DNA of 64,000 nucleotides, taken from assembly GCA_016937795.1 (NCBI GenBank), contig JAFGVV010000024.1:1-64000 (forward strand). Reading direction: 5' to 3'. Of the stretch, positions 17,060 to 26,003 are shown piece after piece. Made by a program: the position numbers and the translations under genes. The stretch's first letter is position 1. Every line of letters begins with the position of its first letter. The notes under the pieces were generated by a model. The model made no database searches. It had not been told where the DNA came from and saw nothing but the letters and a program-made list of their open reading frames with translations. The DNA comes from Paludibacteraceae bacterium. Lineage in GTDB: Bacteria; Bacteroidota; Bacteroidia; Bacteroidales; Paludibacteraceae.

Positions 17060-18142
17060 TTGAATATAATAGCATGGATAGGATTTTCGCAGGGAATCTT
17101 TGCTGCATTACTGATGTTCGCAAAAAAAGAAAGCTCTGTTTCTGATAAAATTTTATCAGCATGGCTTACTTTGCTCGCAATAGAATTTATGACCTGTGGA
17201 CTTGACTATATAATATTCAACGAACCATTGCTTTCAAGTTCCTTTTTGCTTTTTAATCCCGCCCTGTTTCTGTATGTAAAGTCATTGACTGTTCCCGGCT
17301 TCAGGCTTCGTTATGTGCAATTGTTGCACTTATTGCCTTTTGTTGTTTTCGAGTTGCTTGCATATTTTCTGAACGAGCCGTTCAACCTGAGGTTTTTCTT
17401 TATGCACGACGATAATTATGTGTTCAGAATGATATTTTCATTTGCCAATTTTGTTTCGTGGTTGGTATATATTCCTTCGGCTATTATATATGTACACAAA
17501 CACCGGATGCATTTGCGAAATGAGCAATCGAATATTGATAAAAATGAAAATTTGGGTTGGGTGTTATTCGTTTCGGTTTTTTATGTTGTGTATTGCATAT
17601 TATCGCTACTGCTCACAATAATTGTATATTACGGAGACTTTTATCAGCTTCTTCCGCATGTGTTTAATTACTCTGCATTGCTTTTTATTGTTTATGTGCT
17701 TGGGTTTTACGGGCTGTATCAGCGTAAATTACCTCCGGTGCTGCTCGTTAATCAAAGCGTAAAAACCTCGTATCAGAATTCAACTTTGAGTGTTGAAATG
17801 AAAGCGTCGATAAGTAGAATAATAGTTGAGTACGTGGAAACGCATAAAGCGTATTTGAATCCCGAACTAAGTATGGATGTGCTTTCGGCAGAGATTAGCA
17901 TTCCCAAATATCAGCTCACAGAGGTTTTGAATATGGTTCTTGGTCAGAACTTTTTCAGGTTTATAAATAGCTACCGCATCCAAGCTGTAAAGCAAATGCT
18001 CGCCGACCCCAAAAATCACTTTTCGATAGAGGCAATAGGATTCGAATGCGGATTTTCGAGCAAAACGGCTTTCTATTCCGTTTTTAAAAACTTTACCGGG
18101 CTAACTCCTTTGGCTTATCGTACATCATTACACAAAAACTAA
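17060..18142 (+). CDS. Membrane-bound AraC family transcriptional regulator
   Basis: 360 residues. The first 230 hold about seven hydrophobic helices (e.g. GISQ-like IGFSQGIFAALLMF, LFLYVKSL, LLPFVVFELLAYFL, WVLFVSVFYVVYCILSLLLT). The last 100 form an AraC DNA-binding domain with MDVLSAEISIPKYQLTEVLN and the second helix-turn-helix FSIEAIGFECGFSSKTAFYS plus FKNFTGLTPLAYR. This membrane-sensor type is common in Bacteroidota. The start is a TTG at 17060; the nearby ATG is out of frame and the next in-frame Met falls inside the first helix. It directly precedes the epimerase and DUF2141 genes, its likely targets. Confidence 0.85.
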   Translation: MNIIAWIGFSQGIFAALLMFAKKESSVSDKILSAWLTLLAIEFMTCGLDYIIFNEPLLSSSFLLFNPALFLYVKSLTVPGFRLRYVQLLHLLPFVVFELLAYFLNEPFNLRFFFMHDDNYVFRMIFSFANFVSWLVYIPSAIIYVHKHRMHLRNEQSNIDKNENLGWVLFVSVFYVVYCILSLLLTIIVYYGDFYQLLPHVFNYSALLFIVYVLGFYGLYQRKLPPVLLVNQSVKTSYQNSTLSVEMKASISRIIVEYVETHKAYLNPELSMDVLSAEISIPKYQLTEVLNMVLGQNFFRFINSYRIQAVKQMLADPKNHFSIEAIGFECGFSSKTAFYSVFKNFTGLTPLAYRTSLHKN

Positions 18143-18250
18143 GTACTTCTTTTAAAAATAGTACATCAGGTACCACTCCTCATTTTAAAAGCAGGACTTT
18201 TTGCCCGAAATTTCATTCTATTTTTATTGCCAATATAAAAATAGAACAAA

Positions 18251-19273
18251 ATGTCAATAACTAATATCTTGTTAACCGGAGCTTCGGGTACTGTCGGGCA
18301 GGAACTTTTAAAGTGCCTCGTTGCAAATCCCGAATTCAGAATTACGGTATTCGATATCGATAGCCGCAGAGCCAGAAGGCTTCGCAGTGTTTATCAGCAT
18401 CGGATTGTTTTCGTAGCAGGCGATATTTCCAGTGCAACCGATGTGAAAAAAATACCTGCAGGGATGGATGTGGTAATTCATTTGGCTGCGTTAATTCCAC
18501 CTTTGGCCGATAAATATCCGCAACTCACGCATAATATAAATGTGATGGGTACGAGTTTGTTAGTGAGTCATGTGCAGCGCACTTCACCAAATGTTTTTTT
18601 TATCTACAGTTCATCTGTTTCGGTGTATGGCGATCGCACACAAAATCCACATATTCGTGTGTCGGATGCACTGTCGGTGAGCGAAGGTGATGTGTACGGC
18701 CAGTCGAAACTCGATGCTGAAACCATTGTGCGCAACAGCCCACTGCACTGGACTGTTTTTCGCCTGGCAGCCATTATGAAAAATCACAAAATGTCGAAAC
18801 TTATGTTTCACATGCCGCTCGATACGAAGTTCGAAATATGTACTCCCGAAGATACTGCCAGGGCTTTTTTGCATGCGGTTTTTAAATCTGATTTGCTTAA
18901 AGGACGGATTTTTAATTTGGGCGGAGGTGAAAGTTGTTGCATGACTTACAGGGAGTTTCTCGAAAAATCATTCAAAATATATGGTCTGGGTAGTTTCAAT
19001 TTTCCAAAGCATGCATTTGCCGAGCGTAATTTTCATTGTGGAAGAATGCTCGATGGTGATGACCTTGAGCATATTTTAGGTTTCAGACAGGATACGTTTC
19101 AGTCCTATTTCGAAAAAACCAAAAACGGTGTAAATCCCTTCATGAGGTGTATTACAATATTATTCCGGCCAATTATAAAATGGGTTCTTCTGGCGCAATC
19201 AGAGCCATACAGAGCTTATCGAACAAAGAATAAATTACAGTTAAATCATTATTTTAAACTACAAGCTCAATAA
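18251..19273 (+). CDS. NAD-dependent epimerase/dehydratase family protein
   Basis: Extended short-chain dehydrogenase (340 residues). The Rossmann motif TGASGTVG (about 8-15) binds NAD(P), DIDSRRARRL follows strand two, and YGQSK (about 149-153) gives the catalytic Tyr/Lys with SSSVSVYGD upstream. Substrate unknown; nucleotide sugars or sterol-like compounds are possible. The C-terminal 50 residues carry a hydrophobic stretch (FMRCITILFRPIIKWVLLAQ) that may touch the membrane. It lies 108 bp after the AraC gene and 2 bp before the DUF2141 gene. Confidence 0.85.
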   Translation: MSITNILLTGASGTVGQELLKCLVANPEFRITVFDIDSRRARRLRSVYQHRIVFVAGDISSATDVKKIPAGMDVVIHLAALIPPLADKYPQLTHNINVMGTSLLVSHVQRTSPNVFFIYSSSVSVYGDRTQNPHIRVSDALSVSEGDVYGQSKLDAETIVRNSPLHWTVFRLAAIMKNHKMSKLMFHMPLDTKFEICTPEDTARAFLHAVFKSDLLKGRIFNLGGGESCCMTYREFLEKSFKIYGLGSFNFPKHAFAERNFHCGRMLDGDDLEHILGFRQDTFQSYFEKTKNGVNPFMRCITILFRPIIKWVLLAQSEPYRAYRTKNKLQLNHYFKLQAQ

Positions 19274-19275
19274 CA

Positions 19276-19725
19276 ATGACCGGAATTATGCGACATATTA
19301 TTCTTGTTCCGGGACTATTATTGCTGACAATGCAGAGTGTGAGTACGCAGACAATAAGGGTTCATGTGGAGAATATCCGGACTGTTACCGGAAAGTTATA
19401 CGTGGCTGTTTTTGATAGTCAGGAAAGTTTTAAAACTGAAAAACCTGTTTTTGAAACAGTGTTGGGCAAGTCTGATATGACTGGTGGCGCTCTGTCCTGT
19501 GATATTCCTTTCAGAAAAGGGCTATTTGGGATTGCTGTTTACGACGATGCAAATGCTAACGGAAAAATGGATTACTACTATTTCAGAATTCCTTCCGAAG
19601 GATTTGGCTTTTCAAATTACCTTAGCAAAGGTTTTAATAGCCCTCAATACAAGGATTTTAGTTTCACACTGGACGAAAATGAGAGTAAGAAGGTCAGGGT
19701 GCTGCTGAGGTATATCGGGAAATAA
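19276..19725 (+). CDS. DUF2141 domain-containing secreted protein
   Basis: 149 residues with a signal peptide (about 1-25, ending STQ). The mature part matches the DUF2141 pattern: an Ig-like beta-sandwich beginning RVHVENIRTVTGKLYVAVFD, then FGIAVYDDANANGKMD with the typical Asp/Asn-rich turn, then PSEGFGFSN. Function unknown; likely periplasmic. Translationally coupled to the epimerase gene (2-bp gap). Confidence 0.85.
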   Translation: MTGIMRHIILVPGLLLLTMQSVSTQTIRVHVENIRTVTGKLYVAVFDSQESFKTEKPVFETVLGKSDMTGGALSCDIPFRKGLFGIAVYDDANANGKMDYYYFRIPSEGFGFSNYLSKGFNSPQYKDFSFTLDENESKKVRVLLRYIGK

Positions 19726-19831
19726 GAAGAAACTCTATAATGGTTATTTGTATTGTTGCTTTTGGGTAGTTCTTTGAGTTGAAAATGTAAATAGTTTTGT
19801 TGGTGTGTTGGTTTGATTCAATTTAAAACTT

Positions 19832-19839
19832 TATCTTTG
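19832..19839 (+). promoter_or_regulatory. Probable -7 element for the OMP at 19891
   Basis: TATCTTTG, about 50 bp before the start codon. A TTTG is present upstream but at a non-standard spacing. Confidence 0.45.
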
Positions 19840-19890
19840 TGAAATAATTTTAATGTAATCAACATTGTAACTTCAAAAAAACTTCAGAGA

Positions 19891-20508
19891 ATGAAAAAAG
19901 CAATTTATGTGATGCTGTTATTGGCTTTGTTTGCTGGTTTGAGAGCACAGCAGCAGGGAAAAGTACGTGTTGGTTTTAATGGCGGTGTTGATGTGCCTGG
20001 TGGCGGTGTCGGGCTGGGTGGCGATTTGGATATCCGATACAATCTTCAGGATAATCTGAATTTGGGGATAAAATTCGCCGGCGATGTAATGATGAAAGAT
20101 ATGTATGTGGATAAAATTAATTTAGAAGCTTCTGCCACCGGAACTGCAATGTCATCGACCATGGTTACGGGCGACTATTATTTTAATGAAGGAGTCTCGC
20201 TATTTGCTCCTTTTGTGGGTGGGGGAATGGGCTTTTATAAAATTGCAAATCTTAGAACGACCGTGTCGGGTGTTCAAATTCCGGATCCGCCAACTGATTT
20301 CTCTGCCTTTTCGGCTTCGTATAAATTTGCTGTGTTGTTGCGTGGCGGATTCGAGTTGGGACATGTTCGGCTTGGTGTTGAATACAATATTATTCCAAAA
20401 TCGAATGTGTATGAAGTGTTGGATGGAAGTGTCGGAATTACGTCAAATAGCTTTGTGAAATTTTCATTAGGCTTTTATTTGGGCGGTGGTAAGTGGTTGA
20501 AACAATAA
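19891..20508 (+). CDS. Outer-membrane beta-barrel protein
   Basis: 205 residues. Signal peptide 1-19 (ALFAGLRAQ), then a Gly-rich start (VGFNGGVDVPGGGVGLGGD) and alternating strands, ending in VKFSLGFYLGGGKWLKQ. It has the size and layout of small eight-stranded barrels (OmpW/PorT-like group); the exact family is not certain. Single gene with its own promoter and terminator. Confidence 0.75.
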   Translation: MKKAIYVMLLLALFAGLRAQQQGKVRVGFNGGVDVPGGGVGLGGDLDIRYNLQDNLNLGIKFAGDVMMKDMYVDKINLEASATGTAMSSTMVTGDYYFNEGVSLFAPFVGGGMGFYKIANLRTTVSGVQIPDPPTDFSAFSASYKFAVLLRGGFELGHVRLGVEYNIIPKSNVYEVLDGSVGITSNSFVKFSLGFYLGGGKWLKQ

Positions 20509-20531
20509 CTTTTCAGTATATATATAAAAAA

Positions 20532-20562
20532 GGATTCGTTTACAGGGCGAATCCCTTTTTTT
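20532..20562 (+). terminator. Terminator of the OMP gene
   Basis: GGATTCG (20532-20538) pairs with CGAATCC (20548-20554), followed by a T run. Confidence 0.88.
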
Positions 20563-20588
20563 GTGAGGGAAAATCAACTGAATTTTTA

Positions 20589-20638
20589 TAATTTTGTGCT
20601 CACTCAAATCTCAGAACTCAGAACTCAGAACTCAAAAC
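20589..20638 (+). promoter_or_regulatory. yaaA upstream region with tandem heptamer
   Basis: TAATTTTG (20589-20596) fits the -7 consensus. Between it and the start lie three tandem TCAGAAC units and one variant (20611-20638), in the predicted leader. Confidence 0.45.
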
Positions 20639-20647
20639 TAAAAAGAA

Positions 20648-21415
20648 ATGCTCACAATTCTTTCGCCTGCAAAAATTCAGAATTTCGAACCACAAACCGT
20701 TACCACGCAGTTTAGTAAACCGGTATTTATGGCCGAAGCACAAGAACTTGTGGGGCTTATGCGCGATCTGAGTCAGACTGAACTGAGCCGTTTGCTGGAT
20801 ATTAATGCCAATCTTACACAACTCAATTTCGATCGCTATTTTAACTGGCATTTGCCTTTTACTCCGCAAAATGCAAAGCAGGCAGCGCATGTATTCGATG
20901 GCGAGGCTTTTCGCGGATTAAATGCAAAGTCGTTTTCGGATGAGGATTTTGAATATGCACAATCGCATCTGCGCATACTTTCGGGGCTTTATGGTGTGCT
21001 TCGTCCGCTCGATCTGATTCAGCCTTACCGGCTCGAAGTGAGTTCAAAACTTCAGAATCCTGCGGGAAAAGACTTGTATGCCTTTTGGCGCGAAAAGGTG
21101 ACCGAAGCTATCCGCAAAGATCTGAAAAAGTCGGGTAAGCCTGCTTTGATACTGAATCTCGCTTCGGCCGAATACAGCAAAACACTCGATTTGAAAGCGC
21201 TCGGAGTGCGAATGCTTGATGTGGAGTTTTATGAATACAAGGAAGATAAGTTTCGCCAGGTTGTGATTTATACCAAGAAAGCGCGTGGCATGATGGCGCA
21301 TTATGTGATGCAAAACCGCATTGAAGATGAGGAAGACTTGAAAGGATTTGCGGAGGAAGGATATTGGTTTAGCCCGCAGATGTCGACGGAAAATAAGATG
21401 GTGTTTGTGAGATAG
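20648..21415 (+). CDS. yaaA: Peroxide stress protein YaaA
   Basis: 255 residues, full length for the YaaA/UPF0246 family, which lowers intracellular iron and protects DNA during peroxide stress in E. coli. Family signatures are MLTILSPAKIQNFE at the start, FDGEAFRGLNA, LRILSGLYGVLRPLDLIQPY in the centre, and LNLASAEYSKTL. Cytosolic. It points toward rsmE, and only 6 bp separate the two stop codons. Confidence 0.95.
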   Translation: MLTILSPAKIQNFEPQTVTTQFSKPVFMAEAQELVGLMRDLSQTELSRLLDINANLTQLNFDRYFNWHLPFTPQNAKQAAHVFDGEAFRGLNAKSFSDEDFEYAQSHLRILSGLYGVLRPLDLIQPYRLEVSSKLQNPAGKDLYAFWREKVTEAIRKDLKKSGKPALILNLASAEYSKTLDLKALGVRMLDVEFYEYKEDKFRQVVIYTKKARGMMAHYVMQNRIEDEEDLKGFAEEGYWFSPQMSTENKMVFVR

Positions 21416-21421
21416 TCCGGA

Positions 21422-22117
21422 TTACACGCACAGCTGTACTGTGGTGCAGGCCACTACTCCGGCTGTTTCGGTGCGTAGACGGCTGTCGCCCAAAGTAACA
21501 GGCACAAAACCTGCTTTCATGGCATTTTCCACTTCGTCTTTGCTGAAATCGCCTTCAGGGCCAATCAATACAAGAATGTCTTTTTGTCCCTTCAGTTCGG
21601 TGCTGAGCTGTTTTTTGTCCTGCTCGTAGCAGTGCGCAATATAGCAATTTTCAGCTTTGGCGGTTTTTATAAACTGATCGAAAGGGGTGAGTGGCTTTAA
21701 AACCGGGAAATACGCTTTTTTTGATTGTTTGGCCGCCGATACGATTATTTTCTCCAGGCGTCCGTCCTTTACATTTTTACGTTCCGAGAACCGACAAAGC
21801 AGGGGAGTGATTTCGTCGATGCCTATTTCAGTGGCTTTTTCGATAAACCATTCGATGCGCTCAATGTTTTTGGTGGGCGCAATGGCAATATGTAGCCGGT
21901 AGTTGCGCTTTCCGAAGTTTTGTGTGGCCTTTACAATGCGAAACTCACAGCGTTTGTGATGCGGGTGAGTGATTTCAGCTTCGTAATATCCGCCTTTTCC
22001 ATCAATCACAACAATACTGTCGCCGGTCTGCAATCGCAAAACCTTCGTTGCGTGCTGCGATTCATCCTCAGGAAGAATGCAGGCCGTGGATATGTCGGGA
22101 CAGTAGAATAAAGCCAT
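21422..22117 (-). CDS. rsmE: 16S rRNA (uracil-1498-N3)-methyltransferase
   Basis: 231 residues, SPOUT-class methyltransferase that modifies U1498 of 16S rRNA with S-adenosylmethionine. The N-terminal PUA-like domain contains HATKVLRLQTGDSIVVIDG. The C-terminal trefoil knot has IAPTKNIERIEWFIEKATE, VLIGPEGDFSKDEVE and TLGDSRLRTETAG, the SAM-binding knot signature. A CCCCTTTAGGGG palindrome sits directly before the start codon. Confidence 0.95.
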   Translation of the reverse strand: MALFYCPDISTACILPEDESQHATKVLRLQTGDSIVVIDGKGGYYEAEITHPHHKRCEFRIVKATQNFGKRNYRLHIAIAPTKNIERIEWFIEKATEIGIDEITPLLCRFSERKNVKDGRLEKIIVSAAKQSKKAYFPVLKPLTPFDQFIKTAKAENCYIAHCYEQDKKQLSTELKGQKDILVLIGPEGDFSKDEVENAMKAGFVPVTLGDSRLRTETAGVVACTTVQLCV

Positions 22118-22118
22118 A

Positions 22119-22137
22119 CCCCTAACCCCTAAAGGGG
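22119..22137. repeat. CCCCTTTAGGGG palindrome, copy 3
   Basis: CCCCTAACCCCTAAAGGGG, 2 bp upstream of the rsmE start. It faces copy 4 in inverted orientation across 58 bp. Confidence 0.85.
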
Positions 22138-22195
22138 AATTAAATTAGTAATAATTAGCTTAGAGTTGTTTGAAAAAAAATGATGAATTCATATT

Positions 22196-22214
22196 CCCCT
22201 TTAGGGGTTAGGGG
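22196..22214. repeat. CCCCTTTAGGGG palindrome, copy 4
   Basis: CCCCTTTAGGGGTTAGGGG. It contains the folD stop codon. Copies 3 and 4 are inverted copies of one another. Confidence 0.85.
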
Positions 22215-23140
22215 TAGATTTCCCCTTTTGCAGCCAGCAAAGTGTTTTTCAGCAGCGAAATAATGGTCATTGGACCTACGCCACCGGGAACGGGAGTGAT
22301 GAATGATGCTTTCGGAGCTACTTCGTCGAAAGCGACATCGCCTTTGAGTTTGAAACCCGATTTTGTTTCAGCTGAAGCTACGCGGGTTGTTCCCACATCA
22401 ATAATTACAGCACCTTCCTTAACCATATCGCCTCTCAGAAACTCCGGTTGTCCGAGTGCAGCAATGATAATGTCGGCCTGCAGGCATATCTCTTTCAGAT
22501 TTTTGGTGCGACTATGACAAACGGTTACTGTGGCATCGCCAGGATAACCTTTTTGCATCATGAGTGAAGCTACAGGTTTTCCCACAATGTTGCTGCGACC
22601 AATTACCACACAGTTTTTACCGGCAGTAGGAATTTCGTAGCGACGCAGCAATTCGATAATTCCCGCAGGAGTAGCAGATACGTAACAGGGCAGCCCAATA
22701 GACATACGTCCCACATTTACAGGATGGAATCCATCCACATCTTTGCGGTAGTCGATAGCTTCGATGACTTTCTGTTCCGAAATGTGTTTGGGCAAAGGAA
22801 GTTGTACTATAAAACCATCCAGATCGGTGTTTTTGTTCAGTTCTTCGATTTTGGCCAGCAGTTCAGCTTCGGTGACATCGTTCTCAAACGTAATTTTGGT
22901 CGACGTGAATCCAACCTGTTCGCACGATTTTACTTTGTGAGCCACATAAGTTTCGCTACCGCCATCGTGCCCTACGATAATTACAGCCAGATGCGGACGT
23001 TTTTTACCGGCAGCTACCATTGCTTCTACTTCAGCTGCAATTTCTGTTTTTATCTGTTCCGAAATGGCTTTGCCATCGATTAGAACCCCTAAATCCCCTG
23101 AAGGGGACTTTGGGTTGGTGTTGGTATGTAAATCGGTCAT
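22208..23140 (-). CDS. folD: Methylenetetrahydrofolate dehydrogenase/cyclohydrolase
   Basis: 310 residues; bifunctional enzyme converting 5,10-methylene-THF to 10-formyl-THF with NADP in the cytosol. Key features are [13 protein letters not shown] (catalytic Lys), [36 protein letters not shown] (dinucleotide binding) and [10 protein letters not shown]. About 18 residues precede the usual start of the family (LIDGKAIS). Part of that extension ([10 protein letters not shown]) is encoded by a CCCCTAAATCCCC palindrome, and no alternative ATG lies after it. The stop codon lies in another copy. So repeat insertion has reshaped both ends of this gene without breaking it. Confidence 0.96.
   Translation of the reverse strand: MTDLHTNTNPKSPSGDLGVLIDGKAISEQIKTEIAAEVEAMVAAGKKRPHLAVIIVGHDGGSETYVAHKVKSCEQVGFTSTKITFENDVTEAELLAKIEELNKNTDLDGFIVQLPLPKHISEQKVIEAIDYRKDVDGFHPVNVGRMSIGLPCYVSATPAGIIELLRRYEIPTAGKNCVVIGRSNIVGKPVASLMMQKGYPGDATVTVCHSRTKNLKEICLQADIIIAALGQPEFLRGDMVKEGAVIIDVGTTRVASAETKSGFKLKGDVAFDEVAPKASFITPVPGGVGPMTIISLLKNTLLAAKGEIYP
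23086..23106. repeat. CCCCTTTAGGGG palindrome, copy 5 (inside folD)
   Basis: A variant copy (CCCCTAAATCCCC followed by TGAAGGGG) lies in frame within the 5' end of folD and encodes [10 protein letters not shown]. It is inverted relative to copy 6 across 50 bp. Confidence 0.8.
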
Positions 23141-23156
23141 TTTTATAAGTTTTATT

Positions 23157-23175
23157 CCCCTTTAGGGGTAAGGGG
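23157..23175. repeat. CCCCTTTAGGGG palindrome, copy 6
   Basis: CCCCTTTAGGGGTAAGGGG between the folD start and the ffh stop codon (23179). Confidence 0.85.
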
Positions 23176-23178
23176 TCT

Positions 23179-24498
23179 TTATCTTCTTTTCCCCACTTTT
23201 AGTTTTCCTTGCTGCATGGTAGCCATGCGCATCATTTTGCTTGTTTGCTCAAATTGTTTCAGCAGTCGGTTTACTTCCACAATGGTGGTTCCGCTACCTT
23301 TGGCAATACGGTTTTTGCGACTTCCGTTGAGTAATGAAGGATTTTCGCGTTCTTTCGGAGTCATTGAGTGAATAATGGCTTCGATGCCTTTGAATGCATT
23401 TTCGTCGATATCCACATCTTTCAGCGCTTTGCCCATTCCGGGAATCATGGCTGCAAGGTCTTTGATATTACCCATTTTTTTGATTTGGGCAATCTGCGAA
23501 AGGAAGTCGTTGAAGTCGAACTGGTTTTTGGCAATTTTTTTCTGCAGGCGACGGGCTTCTTCTTCGTCGTATTGTTCCTGAGCGCGTTCCACAAGCGATA
23601 CAATGTCACCCATACCGAGAATACGGTCGGCCATACGTTCGGGATAGAATACGTCTAAGGCATCCATTTTTTCGCCGGTACCTACAAACTTAATAGGTTT
23701 GTTTACTACCGATCGAATTGAGAGTGCCGCACCACCACGTGTATCACCATCGAGTTTGGTTAGTATCACACCATCGAAATCGAGGCGGTCGTTGAATTCT
23801 TTTGCAGTGTTCACAGCATCCTGTCCGGTCATGGAGTCCACCACAAACAATATTTCCTGTGGCTGAATGGCTTTTTTGATGGCTGCAATTTCGTTCATCA
23901 TCATTTCGTCAACCGCCAAACGACCGGCAGTATCCACAATTACCACATCGTGACCAAACTCTTTGGCATGTTTAACAGCTGCCTGTGCAATGGCTACAGG
24001 GTTTTTGCTGTCGGGTTGCCAAAACACGGGCACGCCGAGCTGTTCGCCCAATACCTTGAGCTGTTCGATGGCAGCCGGACGATACACGTCGCAAGCAACA
24101 AGTAATGGTTTTTTGCTGCGTTTGTTTTTAAGCAGGTTGGCTAATTTGCCCGAGAAAGTAGTTTTACCCGAGCCCTGTAAGCCTGACATCAGAATTATTG
24201 CCGGATTGCCTTTGAGGTCGATATCCACACTCTGTCCGCCCATAAGCATGGCCAGTTCGTCGTGTACGATTTTCACCATCAGCTGTTGCGGTTTCAGGGC
24301 GGTTAGCACATTTTGTCCAATGGCTTTGTCTTTTACAGTGTCGGTAAATGTTTTGGCTGTTTTGTAGTTTACGTCGGCATCCAAAAGCGCTTTTCGCACA
24401 TCTTTCAGGGTTTCTGCTACATTGATTTCGGTGATTTTGCCTTCACCTTTCAGTATTTTAAACGACCTCTCGAGTCTTTCGCTTAATGATTCGAACAT
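23179..24498 (-). CDS. ffh: Signal recognition particle protein Ffh
   Basis: 439 residues from MFESLSERLERSF. GTPase that, with 4.5S RNA, targets membrane proteins to the translocon. The N domain is helical (1-90). The G domain follows: GLQGSGKTTFSGK (P loop), DVYRPAAIEQL, DTAGRLAVDE and TKLDGDTRGGAA. The M domain starts near 295 and is Met-rich (MIPGMGKALKD, KMMRMATMQQG). An in-frame ATG at 24540 would add 14 residues (MHIIPLTGRGYPII), but those are translated from a CCCC palindrome and do not belong to the family, so 24498 is the better start. Confidence 0.96.
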   Translation of the reverse strand: MFESLSERLERSFKILKGEGKITEINVAETLKDVRKALLDADVNYKTAKTFTDTVKDKAIGQNVLTALKPQQLMVKIVHDELAMLMGGQSVDIDLKGNPAIILMSGLQGSGKTTFSGKLANLLKNKRSKKPLLVACDVYRPAAIEQLKVLGEQLGVPVFWQPDSKNPVAIAQAAVKHAKEFGHDVVIVDTAGRLAVDEMMMNEIAAIKKAIQPQEILFVVDSMTGQDAVNTAKEFNDRLDFDGVILTKLDGDTRGGAALSIRSVVNKPIKFVGTGEKMDALDVFYPERMADRILGMGDIVSLVERAQEQYDEEEARRLQKKIAKNQFDFNDFLSQIAQIKKMGNIKDLAAMIPGMGKALKDVDIDENAFKGIEAIIHSMTPKERENPSLLNGSRKNRIAKGSGTTIVEVNRLLKQFEQTSKMMRMATMQQGKLKVGKRR

Positions 24499-24511
24499 AA
24501 TGATAGGATAA

Positions 24512-24528
24512 CCCCTGCCCGTTAGGGG
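24512..24528. repeat. CCCCTTTAGGGG palindrome, variant copy 7
   Basis: CCCCTGCCCGTTAGGGG, 14 bp upstream of the ffh start codon. Diverged in its centre. Confidence 0.7.
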
Positions 24529-24586
24529 AATAATATGCATAAATGATTAATAAAACTCCTCAGGGCTAAGGAATTCGAACGGATTG

Positions 24587-24594
24587 CAAAAGTA
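24587..24594 (-). promoter_or_regulatory. Probable ffh promoter -7 element
   Basis: TACTTTTG on the minus strand, with TTG about 20 bp upstream (24617-24615). Confidence 0.55.
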
Positions 24595-24650
24595 CAAAAA
24601 AATACAGAAATCGACAACCGCTTTTTGTGCAGATTTTAGATTAAAATAAA

Positions 24651-24688
24651 AAACCCGTTGGATGAAATTGAATTCATGCAACGGGTTT
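24651..24688 (-). terminator. Terminator of the yceD-rpmF-fabH operon
   Basis: AAACCCGTTG (24651-24660) pairs with CAACGGGTTT (24679-24688), with a further ATGAA/TTCAT pairing inside. T-rich tail on the minus strand. Confidence 0.9.
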
Positions 24689-24711
24689 AAAGTCAGAGTT
24701 TTATTTGGTGG

Positions 24712-25701
24712 TTAATAACCCCATCTCAGCCACATGGCTCCCCAGTTGAAACCGGCGCCAAATGCTGTTAGGATAATATTATCTCCTTTTTTGAATTTTT
24801 GCTGTACTTCCCACATTCCGAGTGGAATGCTGGCAGCCGAAGTGTTCCCGAAATGGTCAATATTGATTACTACTTTATCGTAATCAACGCCGGTGCGGTT
24901 TACCACAGCATCGATGATGCGCAGGTTGGCCTGGTGCGGAATGAGCCATGCTATATCTTCACCTTTCAGCCCGTTTTTGTCCATAATGTCACCCGAAGAG
25001 TTTGCCATATTAGTCACTGCATGTTTAAATACAGCCTGTCCTTCCTGGTATATATAGTGGTCGGGGCTGTTTACAGATTCGTTCGATGCAGGTTGTGCCG
25101 ATCCACCAGCACGCAGGATAAGATGTTTAGCGCCAATGCCATCGGTATAAAGCAGCGAATCCATAACACCAAGTTCTTCGGTAGTTGGCTCAAGCAATAC
25201 TACACCGGCACCATCGCCAAACAGTGGGGCTGTGGTGCGGTCGTTATAGTTGGTGATAGCCGACATTTTTTCGGCGCCGAAGACCAGTACTTTTTTGTAT
25301 TTGCCCGATTCGATAAAACTGGCGGCAGTTTGCAAAGCCACGATAAAGCCGGCACATGCAGCCTGTATATCGAAAGCAAGTGAGTTTTTAATGCCAAGTT
25401 TTTCGGCCGTCATCGAAGCACACGAAGGGAATACATGGTCAGGCGTTGTTGTCGCCATTATGATGAGGTCGATCTCTTCAGCTTTTGTTCCTGTTTTTGC
25501 AAACAGTTCTTCACCGGCTTTTGCAGCCATGTATGAAGTTCCGGTATTCGGTTCTTTGAGAATCCGGCGTTCTTTAATACCAACACGGGTGGTAATCCAT
25601 TCGTCGCTGGTGTCCATCATGGTACTAAGCTCCTGATTGTTCAGAATGTATTCCGGAACATAGCCACCAATGCCTGTAATTACTGCATGAATTTTTGACA
25701 T
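24712..25701 (-). CDS. fabH: 3-oxoacyl-ACP synthase III (FabH)
   Basis: 329 residues; starts type II fatty acid synthesis by condensing acetyl- or branched acyl-CoA with malonyl-ACP. Catalytic triad: Cys116 in IQAACAGF, His256 in LIPHQANLR and Asn286 in HFGNTSAAS. The N-terminal TSDEWITTRVGIKERRI and FGDGAGVVLLE are standard. It is the last gene of an operon with rpmF and yceD, an arrangement widely conserved in bacteria; plsX is absent here. Confidence 0.97.
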   Translation of the reverse strand: MSKIHAVITGIGGYVPEYILNNQELSTMMDTSDEWITTRVGIKERRILKEPNTGTSYMAAKAGEELFAKTGTKAEEIDLIIMATTTPDHVFPSCASMTAEKLGIKNSLAFDIQAACAGFIVALQTAASFIESGKYKKVLVFGAEKMSAITNYNDRTTAPLFGDGAGVVLLEPTTEELGVMDSLLYTDGIGAKHLILRAGGSAQPASNESVNSPDHYIYQEGQAVFKHAVTNMANSSGDIMDKNGLKGEDIAWLIPHQANLRIIDAVVNRTGVDYDKVVINIDHFGNTSAASIPLGMWEVQQKFKKGDNIILTAFGAGFNWGAMWLRWGY

Positions 25702-25803
25702 AATAGGGTTGTTTATGTATAAAAAAATTTAGCCCAAAGTTGCTACACTCAGGGCTTAAACAATTTTTTTGTATTAAGATGCATGAAAGTCTGTCCTCCG
25801 TAA

Positions 25804-25989
25804 TTATACGGTTGCCAGTTTCTCAATTGCTAATTTACCTCTGTAGTAGCCACATTCACCGCAAACAGTGTGATAAATATGAGCCGCGCCGCAGTTTGAG
25901 CAAGTTGCCAAAGTAGGAGTCTCTGCTTTGTAGTGAGTTCTTCTCTTAGCTGTACGGGTTTTCGATTGTTTTCTCTTAGGATGTGCCAT
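25804..25989 (-). CDS. rpmF: 50S ribosomal protein L32
   Basis: 61 residues, full length. It starts MAHPKRKQSKTRTAKRR and carries a zinc-binding pair of CxxC motifs (CSNC and CGEC). It lies 14 bp after yceD. Confidence 0.97.
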   Translation of the reverse strand: MAHPKRKQSKTRTAKRRTHYKAETPTLATCSNCGAAHIYHTVCGECGYYRGKLAIEKLATV

Positions 25990-26003
25990 TTTTCTTTGTT
26001 AAT

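Noticed and set aside
20611..20638. Tandem TCAGAAC units considered as a CRISPR-like or regulatory array
   Set aside because: Unit is only 7 bp with no spacers, three exact copies and one variant; simple slippage explains it.
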